The position numbers and the translations under genes are program-made. From a virus, in IMG/VR virus record IMGVR_UViG_3300005289_000072, positions 1 through 33,211 of that record: DNA of 33,211 nucleotides. One strand, given 5' to 3'. Numbering within the stretch: the first letter of the stretch is position 1; every line of letters starts with the position of its first letter. The notes below the pieces were generated by a model that had not been told where the DNA came from, did no database searches, and was given only the letters and a program-made list of their open reading frames with translations. Positions 1 through 7,168 of this stretch are shown here, in pieces.

Positions 1-26
1 GTGACAATCGTGGAAGCAGGTGGTAA
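1..26 (+). CDS. 3' end of an upstream gene (partial)
   Basis: Frame 3 is open from the left edge and stops at TAA (24-26), two bases before the next ATG at 28. That spacing is typical of this operon. Only seven codons are visible, so no product can be named. Frame 1 is also open here and runs into the next gene, so this partial call is tentative. Confidence 0.4.
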
Positions 27-27
27 C

Positions 28-141
28 ATGAAAACTAAAGGTCAATTGCTGAAAGAGCTGTACTCTCATGGTCACTCTCGTGGGCTGTGCCCCGATTGGT
101 TCCGGCATATGCTGCGACTGATCGAAAATGCTCCTGAGTGA
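28..141 (+). CDS. 37-aa hypothetical protein
   Basis: A short ORF starts at ATG 28 with an AGGTGG ribosome-binding site five bases upstream. It encodes a basic/aromatic peptide that begins MKTKGQLLKEL and contains a CPDWFRHML stretch. Its stop overlaps the start of the LigA-like gene by 14 nt, which suggests translational coupling. An in-frame GTG at position 1 means the gene could start further upstream, but the ribosome-binding site favours 28. I recognise no family. Confidence 0.5.
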   Translation: MKTKGQLLKELYSHGHSRGLCPDWFRHMLRLIENAPE

Positions 142-499
142 AAGTGAGCTGAAGGGGATCTATGGTGAGTATCTGGAACATTCGATCCGGTACTACATCC
201 TAGATTCCCCTGTGGTTGGCGATGGGTACTTCGATGATCTCTGTCAAGTGCTTCTCGCCAACTGGGGGAACTTCGAGCATCGGTATAAACACCTGTGCGA
301 TGAGTCAGCTCTCGTGGCTGGCTCCGGGTTCCAAATCAACGAAAAAGACGTAGCGCCGATCGTTTGGTTGTGTCGGCAGAATCCGCGTCCACTCAAAGAG
401 GTATTCAATGAACGGAGAGGTATTAGTGTTTCCTCTGGACACACCCAACCAGAAGGTGGTCGACCTGAAGCAGTACCTAGCGGCGCAACAGTCGCTTAA
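128..499 (+). CDS. LigA adenylation-domain-Ia-like small protein
   Basis: A 123-aa protein. Residues about 20-41 (RYYILDSPVVGDGYFDDL) match the pattern YYxxDxPxxxDxxYDxL of domain Ia at the N terminus of NAD+-dependent DNA ligase, the part that binds the nicotinamide mononucleotide moiety of NAD+. The nucleotidyltransferase core with the KxDG lysine, the OB-fold, zinc finger, HhH and BRCT domains are all absent, so this cannot be a complete ligase. Phage proteins of this kind are often labelled DNA ligase-related. The last 31 codons overlap the next gene by 92 nt in another frame and look low in complexity. The start has only a weak ribosome-binding site and probably depends on coupling to the upstream gene. 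It could help NAD+ binding or replication, but its function is unknown. Confidence 0.65.
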   Translation: MLLSESELKGIYGEYLEHSIRYYILDSPVVGDGYFDDLCQVLLANWGNFEHRYKHLCDESALVAGSGFQINEKDVAPIVWLCRQNPRPLKEVFNERRGISVSSGHTQPEGGRPEAVPSGATVA

Positions 500-632
500 G
501 ATGCTGCAACAGGAAATCGACACGGCTGAAGAGCAGGGATATGGCAAAGGCTATGTTGCTGAACTTCAAAAGCGGGCCACAGAGTGCCAAGCGATCATTA
601 ACAAGACTCAGGAGAAGTACGGGTCTAACTGA
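408..632 (+). CDS. 74-aa coiled-coil hypothetical protein
   Basis: ATG 408 is preceded by an AAAGAGG ribosome-binding site. After a short hydrophobic N terminus (MNGEVLVFPLD) the protein is dominated by a predicted helix (LKQYLAAQQSLKMLQQEI, then alternating E/Q/K), which suggests a small helical or coiled-coil protein. It starts inside the LigA-like gene, and its TGA overlaps the primase-helicase ATG (TGATG at 630-634). It is therefore translationally linked to replication genes. I recognise no family. Confidence 0.65.
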   Translation: MNGEVLVFPLDTPNQKVVDLKQYLAAQQSLKMLQQEIDTAEEQGYGKGYVAELQKRATECQAIINKTQEKYGSN

Positions 633-2329
633 TGAAGATTGTTGGCGATACTCGGTGCCCAAATTGTACCGCAAGAGGTGGAGACTCTAAGGGTAACCAC
701 CTAATCCTATTTGAAGGTGACGAAGGCGAGAAGTTCGCGAAGTGCCCCAAGTGTGGACACTACGAGAAAGACCCAAGCTCGTTGCCAGTGAACAAGAAGA
801 AGGAGTGGAATCCAGATGAACTTAAACGAAGGCTGGAAGAAATTGGTTCCTACCCGATTAGGTCGCTGGATACTCGGCGTATACCTGATTGGGTGTGTGA
901 GCATTTTGGCGTCCATGTGGGTCTCAGCACCCAAAACGGAACAGATGTGGTTGAACATTACTACCCCCGCCTCAACGGTGAAGGGTACGTGCAACGCTAC
1001 AACTGCCGTGTGTGCGAACCCAAGGCGTTCTATTCAATCGGTCCTCAAGCTGGAGGCCTCCCCTTCGGTGCCGAACACTTAAACAAGAAGGGTGTACGAA
1101 CCCTCAAGCTGTGGATCTTCGAAGACGAACTCAGTGCGATGTCTGGGTACTACGTAATCAAGCAGCAACTTGCAAACTCTGAGGAGACTCGGGATACATT
1201 CCCGGCCTGCATTAGCTTGCCTGCTGGTTCCGGTACTATCATCCAGTGCCTTCAATGGCTGCTGGACAACAACTACACTGACAAGTTCGAAGAGATTGTG
1301 TATGTCCACGACAATGATCGTGCGGGTTACGACTCGTATGAACAGGGTCGAGCGTTCCTCCCGACGTTGCATGGTGCAACCACGCAGCTCAAGGACGCCA
1401 ACGACATGCTCATGGAAGGACGTCATAAGGAACTCTTCCGTGTCCTCTCAAGGGGCACCCGAGTACGTTCCCCTGACGGTGCAGCCTCAGTCTCCGACGC
1501 TATGCGGGACGCTGAGGTGGTGTTGGAAGAAGGTTACTCGCTGCCATGGGCTGGCCTCACGGATCTCGTACGAGTCCGCTGGGGGGAGCTATGGGCTGTG
1601 GGTGGCCCCGTAGGTGGTGGTAAGACCACACTGGTTCATGCCATCTGTGCCCACTTCATCAAGGAGCATAAGATCCCTACGGCGTGCTTCATGATGGAGG
1701 AGAGGATCGGCAAGACACTGATCAACGTCAGTACGCAGTTGACCAGAGTCAAGACGGTGGGCTTCGAGAAGGATCGACAGCAGCAAGTGAACGAGACCTA
1801 TAACCTCGACGAGCTGTTGCACCTCTGGAAGAATAAGGGTCAGAACGACTGGGACAACATTGCCCAGTGTATCCGATACTATGCCAGCGTCCATGGCGTC
1901 AAGCTGTTCTTCGTTGACAACATCACCGCACTAACCAACACCCTGAGTTCCTCAGAGATCAACACAGAGGTTGCACGTATCGCCACCGAGGCCCACGGGC
2001 TGTGTGACGAACTCAACATCTGCATCATGATCCTGTCTCACCTGAATCCGGCACAATCCGGCAAGAGTCACGAGGCAGGCGGTCAAATCTTCCCAGTGCA
2101 GTTTACTGGTGGGCGTGGCCTCATGCGTTGGTCTGAGGTGATGATTGGGTTTGAAAGGAACATGTATGCTGACGGTGATGAGAAACATTACTCCCGCATC
2201 CGAGTTCTGAAGGACCGAGAGAATGGGAAAACTGGCTTTATTAACACCCGGTACGATCCTGAAACCGGAGGACTTGACGAACACGACCAAGACATTCCAG
2301 ATACTGGACCGGAAGTGGAACGCTTCTGA
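632..2329 (+). CDS. T7 gp4-type primase-helicase
   Basis: A bifunctional replication protein of 565 aa, about the length of T7 gp4A. The N-terminal zinc ribbon has C9-x2-C12 and C38-x2-C41. The TOPRIM primase part shows FEDELSAMSG around residue 160 and YVHDNDRAGYD around 223. The DnaB/RecA-type helicase domain has Walker A GGPVGGGKTT around residue 325, Walker B LFFVDNITAL, and a SHLNPA segment downstream. Such proteins unwind DNA ahead of the polymerase and lay down RNA primers. The start overlaps the upstream stop (TGATG), and the end lies directly before the exonuclease gene. One TACTRTGMC motif lies inside the gene at 1877-1885. Family assignment is firm; template specificity cannot be read from sequence. 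Confidence 0.95.
   Translation: MKIVGDTRCPNCTARGGDSKGNHLILFEGDEGEKFAKCPKCGHYEKDPSSLPVNKKKEWNPDELKRRLEEIGSYPIRSLDTRRIPDWVCEHFGVHVGLSTQNGTDVVEHYYPRLNGEGYVQRYNCRVCEPKAFYSIGPQAGGLPFGAEHLNKKGVRTLKLWIFEDELSAMSGYYVIKQQLANSEETRDTFPACISLPAGSGTIIQCLQWLLDNNYTDKFEEIVYVHDNDRAGYDSYEQGRAFLPTLHGATTQLKDANDMLMEGRHKELFRVLSRGTRVRSPDGAASVSDAMRDAEVVLEEGYSLPWAGLTDLVRVRWGELWAVGGPVGGGKTTLVHAICAHFIKEHKIPTACFMMEERIGKTLINVSTQLTRVKTVGFEKDRQQQVNETYNLDELLHLWKNKGQNDWDNIAQCIRYYASVHGVKLFFVDNITALTNTLSSSEINTEVARIATEAHGLCDELNICIMILSHLNPAQSGKSHEAGGQIFPVQFTGGRGLMRWSEVMIGFERNMYADGDEKHYSRIRVLKDRENGKTGFINTRYDPETGGLDEHDQDIPDTGPEVERF
1877..1885 (+). other. TACTRTGMC motif (possible single-strand interruption site)
   Basis: TACTATGCC inside the primase-helicase gene. 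It matches the consensus I recall for nicks in the top strand of P. putida phage tf, cut after TACT. Confidence 0.45.
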
Positions 2330-2333
2330 TGTC

Positions 2334-2900
2334 GTGGTGAGTGACATTGAGGGGGACAACCTCCTCTATCGTCTCAAGAAGTTCCACTGTGGGGTCGTGT
2401 TGAATCCCTTTACGCTTGAGGAGAGCATCTATGTACCGAATCAGAGCGCCGAATACCTCAAAGATCTGGACAAGAACGGTGTGGTCGTGGGTCACAACTT
2501 CCGTGGCTTTGACCTGCTTGCACTTGCCAAGCTATTTGATTATCGCTACAACGGGTTTTGCTTCGACACCCTCGTGCTGTCGCGGCTGCTCAACCCGGAA
2601 AGGTTACTGCACTCACTCGAAGGGTGGGGACACCAACTGAAGTTCCACAAAGGTGAGTACAAGTCCGCATTCAAGGCGAGAATCCTAGCCAGTGGTGGCA
2701 AGTACATAGAGGGTATGGAGTGGTTGGAGTTCAACCAAGACATGCTCGACTATTGTGTGCAGGACGTCCGTCTGAATGCGGTACTCTTCCTCTACTTCAT
2801 CTCTCGGCTCGGATGGTTCGAGTGGTTTGGGGTGACGAAAGAGGAATGCGACCGCTGTTCCCTCGCAATCCGTAAAGGGGACATCAAGAGGTTATCATGA
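2334..2900 (+). CDS. DNA polymerase, 3'-5' exonuclease part (separate subunit)
   Basis: A DnaQ-like proofreading exonuclease corresponding to the N-terminal domain of T7 gp5. It has Exo I SDIEGDNLL, Exo II VVGHNFRGFDLLAL and Exo III DYCVQDVRLN, with all acidic residues present. The frame is open from an ATG at 2223, but that start lies inside the primase gene. Exo I at 2337 onward falls where T7 gp5 itself begins (MIVSDIE), so I place the start at GTG 2334, with GTG 2337 as the alternative. This gives 188 aa. The upstream stop forms a TGATG whose ATG opens only a three-codon frame ending at the GTGA of 2337, which may aid re-initiation. The polymerase domain is encoded 1.8 kb downstream, so the two parts probably assemble in trans. 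Confidence 0.88.
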   Translation: MVSDIEGDNLLYRLKKFHCGVVLNPFTLEESIYVPNQSAEYLKDLDKNGVVVGHNFRGFDLLALAKLFDYRYNGFCFDTLVLSRLLNPERLLHSLEGWGHQLKFHKGEYKSAFKARILASGGKYIEGMEWLEFNQDMLDYCVQDVRLNAVLFLYFISRLGWFEWFGVTKEECDRCSLAIRKGDIKRLS

Positions 2901-3145
2901 GTCGGATCGAAAAGATGGACCTCGAAGCGTGGGACAATGGCCCATGCACCGGGAAGAAGCGTCTGTACAAGGACTGCTGGGTTGTCGGAGGGGCTGAAGG
3001 TGTGATGGCTACGTGTCGTCAATCCCGTGAGTCCTACTCCGATCTGATCTATGTGTTGAACGGTGATGACGGCAACTGGTGGGTCACTGAGTGCTTCGAT
3101 GAGGCTTGGTTGGATGCACGTATTGCCGTCCTTCGGAGGGTCTAA
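2897..3145 (+). CDS. 82-aa hypothetical protein
   Basis: The ATG overlaps the exonuclease stop (ATGA, 2897-2900). The product is small and tryptophan-rich, with a mixed alpha/beta look (YKDCWVVGGAEG, LIYVLNGDDGNWWVTECF) and cysteines that do not form a clear zinc site. It is the first gene of the small-gene cassette lying between the two halves of the polymerase. I recognise no family. Confidence 0.7.
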   Translation: MSRIEKMDLEAWDNGPCTGKKRLYKDCWVVGGAEGVMATCRQSRESYSDLIYVLNGDDGNWWVTECFDEAWLDARIAVLRRV

Positions 3146-3301
3146 ATGAATAACTGGATACGTTGCCTCATCTTTGGACATTCCTATGTGTTCAAAGGTA
3201 AATTCAATGTCTACGAGCATAGCAAGGCCGCGCGCCCTCTCTATGAGAAGCATTGTTATGTTTGTTCATCTTGCCTGAAATCTAAAAAGGTAAAACTCTA
3301 A
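3146..3301 (+). CDS. 51-aa possible zinc-binding protein
   Basis: The ATG at 3146 directly follows the previous stop and is preceded by CGGAGGG (3134-3140). The stop TAA overlaps the next ATG at 3301 (TAATG). The peptide begins MNNWIRCLIFGHSY and ends in a basic tail (KSKKVKL). It carries CLIFGH near the N terminus and CYVCSSC near the C terminus, so a Cys/His zinc knuckle is plausible. The strong ribosome-binding site and tight packing argue that it is real. Confidence 0.7.
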   Translation: MNNWIRCLIFGHSYVFKGKFNVYEHSKAARPLYEKHCYVCSSCLKSKKVKL

Positions 3302-3612
3302 TGGCCTCGGTAAAACGTAAGAAGGGTAGAAACTACAAACGTGAACGTGAACTCGCGATTAAGCGCGGTGAGACTGGTGCCGGTTCATCGTCTGGCGATG
3401 CGACTCGGCATAGAGCGCGCCGTAAGGTGGAGAAACGACTTGGACGAAAACTCGGCGCCACCGAAGTGGTGGATCATAAGAAGCGTCTGCGTGATGGCGG
3501 TTCTAACGATGATTCTAATCTACGCGTTCGTTCTCTTAGCAGCAATGCGGCTGATGGAGGACGCGTGGGCGATGCTTCGAAGAAAGGTAAGAGGGTCAAG
3601 ATCAAAAAATGA
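3301..3612 (+). CDS. HNH-like nuclease (103 aa)
   Basis: A small basic protein with an HNH-type core: VVDHKKRLRDGGSNDDSNLR at residues 56-75, with D58-H59 (metal/catalytic pair), N69 and N73. The N terminus is very basic (MASVKRKKGRNYKRERE), suiting DNA contact, and the C terminus is again lysine-rich. HNH proteins of this size occur as free-standing phage nucleases or homing endonucleases. Its place between the exonuclease and polymerase halves of a split PolA gene makes a past mobile-endonuclease role attractive, but this is inference. It is coupled to both neighbours by TAATG and ATGA overlaps. Confidence 0.72.
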   Translation: MASVKRKKGRNYKRERELAIKRGETGAGSSSGDATRHRARRKVEKRLGRKLGATEVVDHKKRLRDGGSNDDSNLRVRSLSSNAADGGRVGDASKKGKRVKIKK

Positions 3613-3800
3613 CCACCTGTCCTGAGTGTGGTTTGCCTGACGGCGACCACAAAATGAGTTGTGACACGCAGGTTGGCACTCGCCAATGGGCTGTCGCACA
3701 AGGTCTGACTCTAGATGTTGAGTTTCCAGAGGACGACGACTTCCTAGCAGGAATTACCTGCAATCCAAACGCACCAGAGGAATGTGAATCATGTCAGTAA
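3609..3800 (+). CDS. 63-aa zinc-ribbon-like protein
   Basis: The ATG overlaps the HNH stop (ATGA). CPEC at the N terminus is followed by DHKMSC and, at the very C terminus, CESC. Four or more cysteines and a histidine suit one zinc site. The middle is acidic (FPEDDDF). The 3' end overlaps the next gene by 10 nt. I recognise no family; a DNA- or protein-binding accessory role is a guess. Confidence 0.65.
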   Translation: MTTCPECGLPDGDHKMSCDTQVGTRQWAVAQGLTLDVEFPEDDDFLAGITCNPNAPEECESCQ

Positions 3801-4030
3801 AACTCCTGAGCAACACCATCAACATCCTTGTTGGCCTCTTGAAGGCTGCTGTCGCCGCTCGCACTGCGAAGCTGGACGATCATGCGGCCCAAGCTGAGGT
3901 CGTCCTGAAGAAGCAACGTGCTGAGTACGAGAAGGCTCGTGCAGCGCTGGAGCTGAAGCAGGCTGACAAAGCCATCAAGCTGTACAAGTCCCTCGAAGAA
4001 GCGAAGGACGCCCTCGCCGGTATTCAGTAA
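3791..4030 (+). CDS. 79-aa coiled-coil protein
   Basis: Almost entirely helical and rich in Ala, Lys and Glu. A hydrophobic N-terminal segment (LLSNTINILVGLLKAAVAA) is followed by heptad-like KKQRAEYEKARAALELKQADK. The N-terminal stretch could associate with membrane. The gene ends one base into the ATG of the next gene, which encodes a membrane protein, so the pair may act together. I recognise no family. Confidence 0.68.
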   Translation: MSVKLLSNTINILVGLLKAAVAARTAKLDDHAAQAEVVLKKQRAEYEKARAALELKQADKAIKLYKSLEEAKDALAGIQ

Positions 4031-4398
4031 TGAGTATGGCGCTACAGGGTGTAATGGTCTTCTTCGCAGCTTACTTTACGGTGATGCTGCTGGGGTTCCA
4101 AAGCAAACTGATGCGTGACAACAGATGGTTCTGCTCCTTCTTTACTAGTTGGGGCATCACCTTCGCTCAGACCGCTACGGTTTGGGCAGTGGCCAACAAT
4201 CACCTAGGGATCTACCTGCTGATCTTCATCAGTGGGTGGGGCGGTTCCCTAGGGATCGTTAGTGCACACTTCGTGTATCAGTGGTATGACGAGTGGAGAG
4301 GTAAAAAGAATGCGTTATCAAGTAGTGGTTCAACTTCCGGGTGCAACTCGGCCGACAACCCACTTCGTGGAGGCTCAGACCTTCCACAACACGGGTGA
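4030..4398 (+). CDS. Early membrane protein, about three TM segments
   Basis: A 122-aa protein with hydrophobic segments at about residues 6-24 (VMVFFAAYFTVMLLGF), 36-56 (FFTSWGITFAQTATVWAVA) and 60-84 (IYLLIFISGWGGSLGI). They are followed by YDEWRGKK and a low-complexity tail. The tail overlaps the next gene by 89 nt and may be shaped by that frame. Inner-membrane location is likely. Its position among replication genes makes a lysis role less likely than an early host-takeover or superinfection-exclusion role, but nothing in the sequence proves either. Confidence 0.68.
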   Translation: MSMALQGVMVFFAAYFTVMLLGFQSKLMRDNRWFCSFFTSWGITFAQTATVWAVANNHLGIYLLIFISGWGGSLGIVSAHFVYQWYDEWRGKKNALSSSGSTSGCNSADNPLRGGSDLPQHG

Positions 4399-4723
4399 GG
4401 CAGCAGCTGCTTTCACCACCATGCGTAGCCTCGCTAACGGCCTGAACGATAACTGGGGTAACCCAGCTCGTTCACCACAGCGGGTCACCGTGGCGATGTT
4501 CACCAACGTGATCTCCGTACAAGAAGTACAGGAGGAGTTCGCCCAAGAACCTGAGACACCCTTCGTTGGGGCCACGGGAGGAATCCGTCAGGCTCCTGAA
4601 TGGATCACTGATCACGTGGGTAATATGGGACGAGGAGCAACGCGTGCAGTTCTCCCAGACATCGCACCCCCTCGACTGGACGACGATGGTGTCAACTGGG
4701 ACGCAGAGCGAATCGAGCGATGA
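4310..4723 (+). CDS. 137-aa hypothetical protein
   Basis: The frame is open from 4262, but ATG 4310 has a good GGAGAGG ribosome-binding site and gives a sensible N terminus (MRYQVVVQLPGATRP). The N-terminal half looks like an alpha/beta fold; the C-terminal 50 residues are proline- and acid-rich. The gene begins within the membrane-protein gene, and its stop overlaps the polymerase ATG (ATGA at 4720-4723). I recognise no family. Confidence 0.65.
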   Translation: MRYQVVVQLPGATRPTTHFVEAQTFHNTGEAAAAFTTMRSLANGLNDNWGNPARSPQRVTVAMFTNVISVQEVQEEFAQEPETPFVGATGGIRQAPEWITDHVGNMGRGATRAVLPDIAPPRLDDDGVNWDAERIER

Positions 4724-6360
4724 GTGATCCTTGGAAACAGGCGTTCCTTCTGGAGTGTTCTGTTGCCGAGATCATGGCTCGCCAAGCCCGTCGTGGGGTA
4801 CACGTAAACCGAGTGAAGGCTGGATTCTACATCCATACCCTGAACGAGAAGATCCTTGAGTTGGATCGTTACGCTGTACCCCAGATGCCCAAAATGCTGG
4901 CAAAAGGTTGTACTGCACAAGAACCGTACCTCAAGTCCGGGGCTCTCAAGCAGAACGTGCAGAAGTGGTTTGATGAGGAGGGCGCTGAGTTCTCCCCTGA
5001 AGGCGGCTTCTGTGGGATCTCTTGGGTGCCCTTTGACATGGGGAAGACCGAGGCCATCAAGGAATTCATGGCTGGGTCGTTGGGGTGGGAACCTGACACT
5101 TGGAAGTTTAAGGACATCACGATGCACTCCAGCATCAAACGTCCACTCAACCAAGTTGAGCTTGAAGCAGCGTTAGAGAACTACATGTTTGACCTCAAGA
5201 ATACGAACCTCGGTCGGAGGCGTATGCAACTCTTGGGGATCAAGCCGGGTACTATGACGAAGCGTCAGGTCAAAGAGTTGCTGCTCAAGAAGAAGAAGGT
5301 GCCTGCTGGCGCGAAGCTGACAGAATCCTCTCTGGATGGTATGAAAGGGGGTGGCGGTCTGGGCATGGCCCTGAAGTCACGTTTGACCCTTGCACACCGT
5401 AGGAGTCTTCTCAAGGGTGTGTTGGAGTTGGTGAGGGATGACGGTCGCATCGAAGCTGGTGCAATCACGATCGGTACACCAACCATGCGTATGCGGCACA
5501 AGGGGGTTGTGAATATCCCTAAGGCTGCCAAGTACGTACTCTTTGGTAAGCAATGCAGGTCGATCTTCGAGAGCAGTCCGCTGCCCGAGACCGACGGCGC
5601 TTACTTCCACCGTGGGTTGGTGTTCCAACATGGGACGCCACTTCCCGGGCTTAACGTTGATAAGAAGGGCAATGTCTGCAAGGCTTACGTCCCTGCCGGA
5701 CGCCGGTTACTGATCGGCTATGATGGAGCAGGACTAGAGCTACGGATGCTGGCGCATTATGTAAACGATGCAGAGTATACCAAGCAGATTCTTGAGGGTG
5801 ATATCCACTCATACAACCAGATGCTGGCTGGTCTACCTAACCGAGACGCAGCGAAGACATTCATCTATGCCTTCCTGTACGGTGCTGGGGATCAGAAGAT
5901 CGGAGACATCATTGAGGGTAGTCGTGAGGATGGGGCTGCAATTAAAGCTCGGTTCTTCGAAAGCCTCCCGATGCTCAAAGATCTGATCGACCGGGTTAAG
6001 GCCGATGCAGAGAAGGGTTATGTGATTGGGTTGGATGGTCGTAAGCTGTGGCTCCGTAAGGACTCCAGAGGCCGTCCGATGACCCACAAGGCGCTCAATT
6101 TGTTGCTGCAAGGCGCGGGTGCAGTCGTCATGAAGTACGCAATGGTTCTCCTTGAGGAGGCTATTGAGTTGGAAGGTCTCGACGCGTGGAAAGTCATTGA
6201 CATGCACGACGAGGGGCAGTACGATGTTCATCCTAAGGACGGAAAACGTGTGCAGGAACTCATGGACATCTGTGTCAAGAAGGCCGGCGAATTGCTGGGT
6301 ATGAACTTGCCTCTGGCGAGTGACTCCGTAGTCGGCCACAACTGGGCTGAGACCCACTAA
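4720..6360 (+). CDS. DNA polymerase I family, polymerase part
   Basis: A 546-aa polymerase module of the T7 gp5 type without the exonuclease domain. Motif A is YDGAGLELRMLAHY (about residues 333-346), motif B is RDAAKTFIYAFLYGAG (about 375-390) and motif C is MHDE (495-498), with the two catalytic aspartates in A and C present. The C terminus (VVGHNWAETH) parallels the gp5 end. The N-terminal 300 residues are thumb-like and more diverged. Proofreading must come from the separate exonuclease at 2334-2900; the two parts sum to 734 aa against 704 in T7 gp5. One TACTRTGMC motif lies at 5250-5258. I see no intron or frame break in the gene. Confidence 0.95.
   Translation: MSDPWKQAFLLECSVAEIMARQARRGVHVNRVKAGFYIHTLNEKILELDRYAVPQMPKMLAKGCTAQEPYLKSGALKQNVQKWFDEEGAEFSPEGGFCGISWVPFDMGKTEAIKEFMAGSLGWEPDTWKFKDITMHSSIKRPLNQVELEAALENYMFDLKNTNLGRRRMQLLGIKPGTMTKRQVKELLLKKKKVPAGAKLTESSLDGMKGGGGLGMALKSRLTLAHRRSLLKGVLELVRDDGRIEAGAITIGTPTMRMRHKGVVNIPKAAKYVLFGKQCRSIFESSPLPETDGAYFHRGLVFQHGTPLPGLNVDKKGNVCKAYVPAGRRLLIGYDGAGLELRMLAHYVNDAEYTKQILEGDIHSYNQMLAGLPNRDAAKTFIYAFLYGAGDQKIGDIIEGSREDGAAIKARFFESLPMLKDLIDRVKADAEKGYVIGLDGRKLWLRKDSRGRPMTHKALNLLLQGAGAVVMKYAMVLLEEAIELEGLDAWKVIDMHDEGQYDVHPKDGKRVQELMDICVKKAGELLGMNLPLASDSVVGHNWAETH
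5250..5258 (+). other. TACTRTGMC motif (possible single-strand interruption site)
   Basis: TACTATGAC inside the polymerase gene, + strand. Same consensus as the sites at 1877, 14746 and 33190. Confidence 0.45.
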
Positions 6361-6375
6361 TGAGGAGAAGCCTTA

Positions 6376-6990
6376 ATGGCTAAGCAAGAACGTTGGGTAG
6401 TTACCACCCCTGTAGTTGAACTCGGTTACGGTTACCTGCGTACCCCTGACTTCAAGTTCAACCCGGATGGTGACTTCAAGCAGGACTTCTACATGTCCCC
6501 AGAGCAGGCTAAGGCCTTCTGTGCGGCCATCGAGTCCGATCCCCGTGCCAAGGTGAAGGGTAAGGCTGCAAAGCTGAAGTTCACCAAGGAAGATGGCACC
6601 ATCAAGTTCAAGACCAAGCAGCACGCTAAGGTCAAGAGCAAAGCTGGCGAGGTCTTCGAGATGAAGCCACGCCTGTACTACATCGTCTCCGGTAAGACCG
6701 TCGAGTATCCAGATGACGCCCCAATGCCATACCGTGGTAGCAAGGGTGAGCTGGAGGTGGAAGTGGTTCCGTTCGAGGGCTTCGGTGGTGGTCTGACACT
6801 GCGCCTCCGTGCGATCCGCCTGTTGGAGATCGTTGAGGGTGGCAGCAAGACCTCGGGCAACTGGGGTGAAGTGTCGGAGGGTTACACCTCCAGCGCCATC
6901 GCTCGTCCTGAGCCGGGCACCACTGGTGAATCGGACGGTGAGTACGATGCTGACGAGGAAGCTGACGATGACGCAGAAGAACGATTCTGA
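6376..6990 (+). CDS. Single-stranded DNA-binding protein (T7 gp2.5-like)
   Basis: A 204-aa protein with a beta-rich N-terminal body and a strongly acidic C terminus ending DDDAEERF. An acidic tail with a terminal aromatic residue is the hallmark of gp2.5-type SSBs, which use it to contact polymerase and helicase. Many lysines around residues 55-85 fit DNA binding. The length is close to T7 gp2.5 (232 aa). The start has a clear GAGGAG ribosome-binding site (6362-6367), and the gene follows the polymerase by 15 bp. Assignment rests on tail, size and context rather than a sharp motif. Confidence 0.75.
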   Translation: MAKQERWVVTTPVVELGYGYLRTPDFKFNPDGDFKQDFYMSPEQAKAFCAAIESDPRAKVKGKAAKLKFTKEDGTIKFKTKQHAKVKSKAGEVFEMKPRLYYIVSGKTVEYPDDAPMPYRGSKGELEVEVVPFEGFGGGLTLRLRAIRLLEIVEGGSKTSGNWGEVSEGYTSSAIARPEPGTTGESDGEYDADEEADDDAEERF

Positions 6991-7168
6991 GTTCTATCGG
7001 TCTGATCTGAGTCATGCGGTGAATACCTTGGGGGCGGCTATCCGCTCCCTTGACCGTATGCAACGGTTCGACATTTCTATTCCCTTGGCAGAGAAGAGGG
7101 CTTCACTGCTGAAGGAGTTGATTGCAATTCGGGAGAAAGAGAAGAATGCTACTAACGAGCGAGGCTGA
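6968..7168 (+). CDS. 66-aa helical hypothetical protein
   Basis: ATG 6968 has GAGGAAG upstream and overlaps the SSB 3' end by 23 nt. A longer open frame begins at 6809, but that part only shadows the SSB gene. The protein is mostly helical (LSHAVNTLGAAIRSLDRMQ; EKRASLLKELIAIREKEK) and ends in a charged tail. It in turn overlaps the next gene by 23 nt. I recognise no family. Confidence 0.65.
   Translation: MTQKNDSEFYRSDLSHAVNTLGAAIRSLDRMQRFDISIPLAEKRASLLKELIAIREKEKNATNERG

Noticed and set aside
6197-6225. TTGACA-N17-TACGAT promoter-like sequence in the polymerase gene
   Set aside because: It lies in the codons of the invariant HDE motif, so protein constraint explains it, and the -10 box matches only four of six bases.
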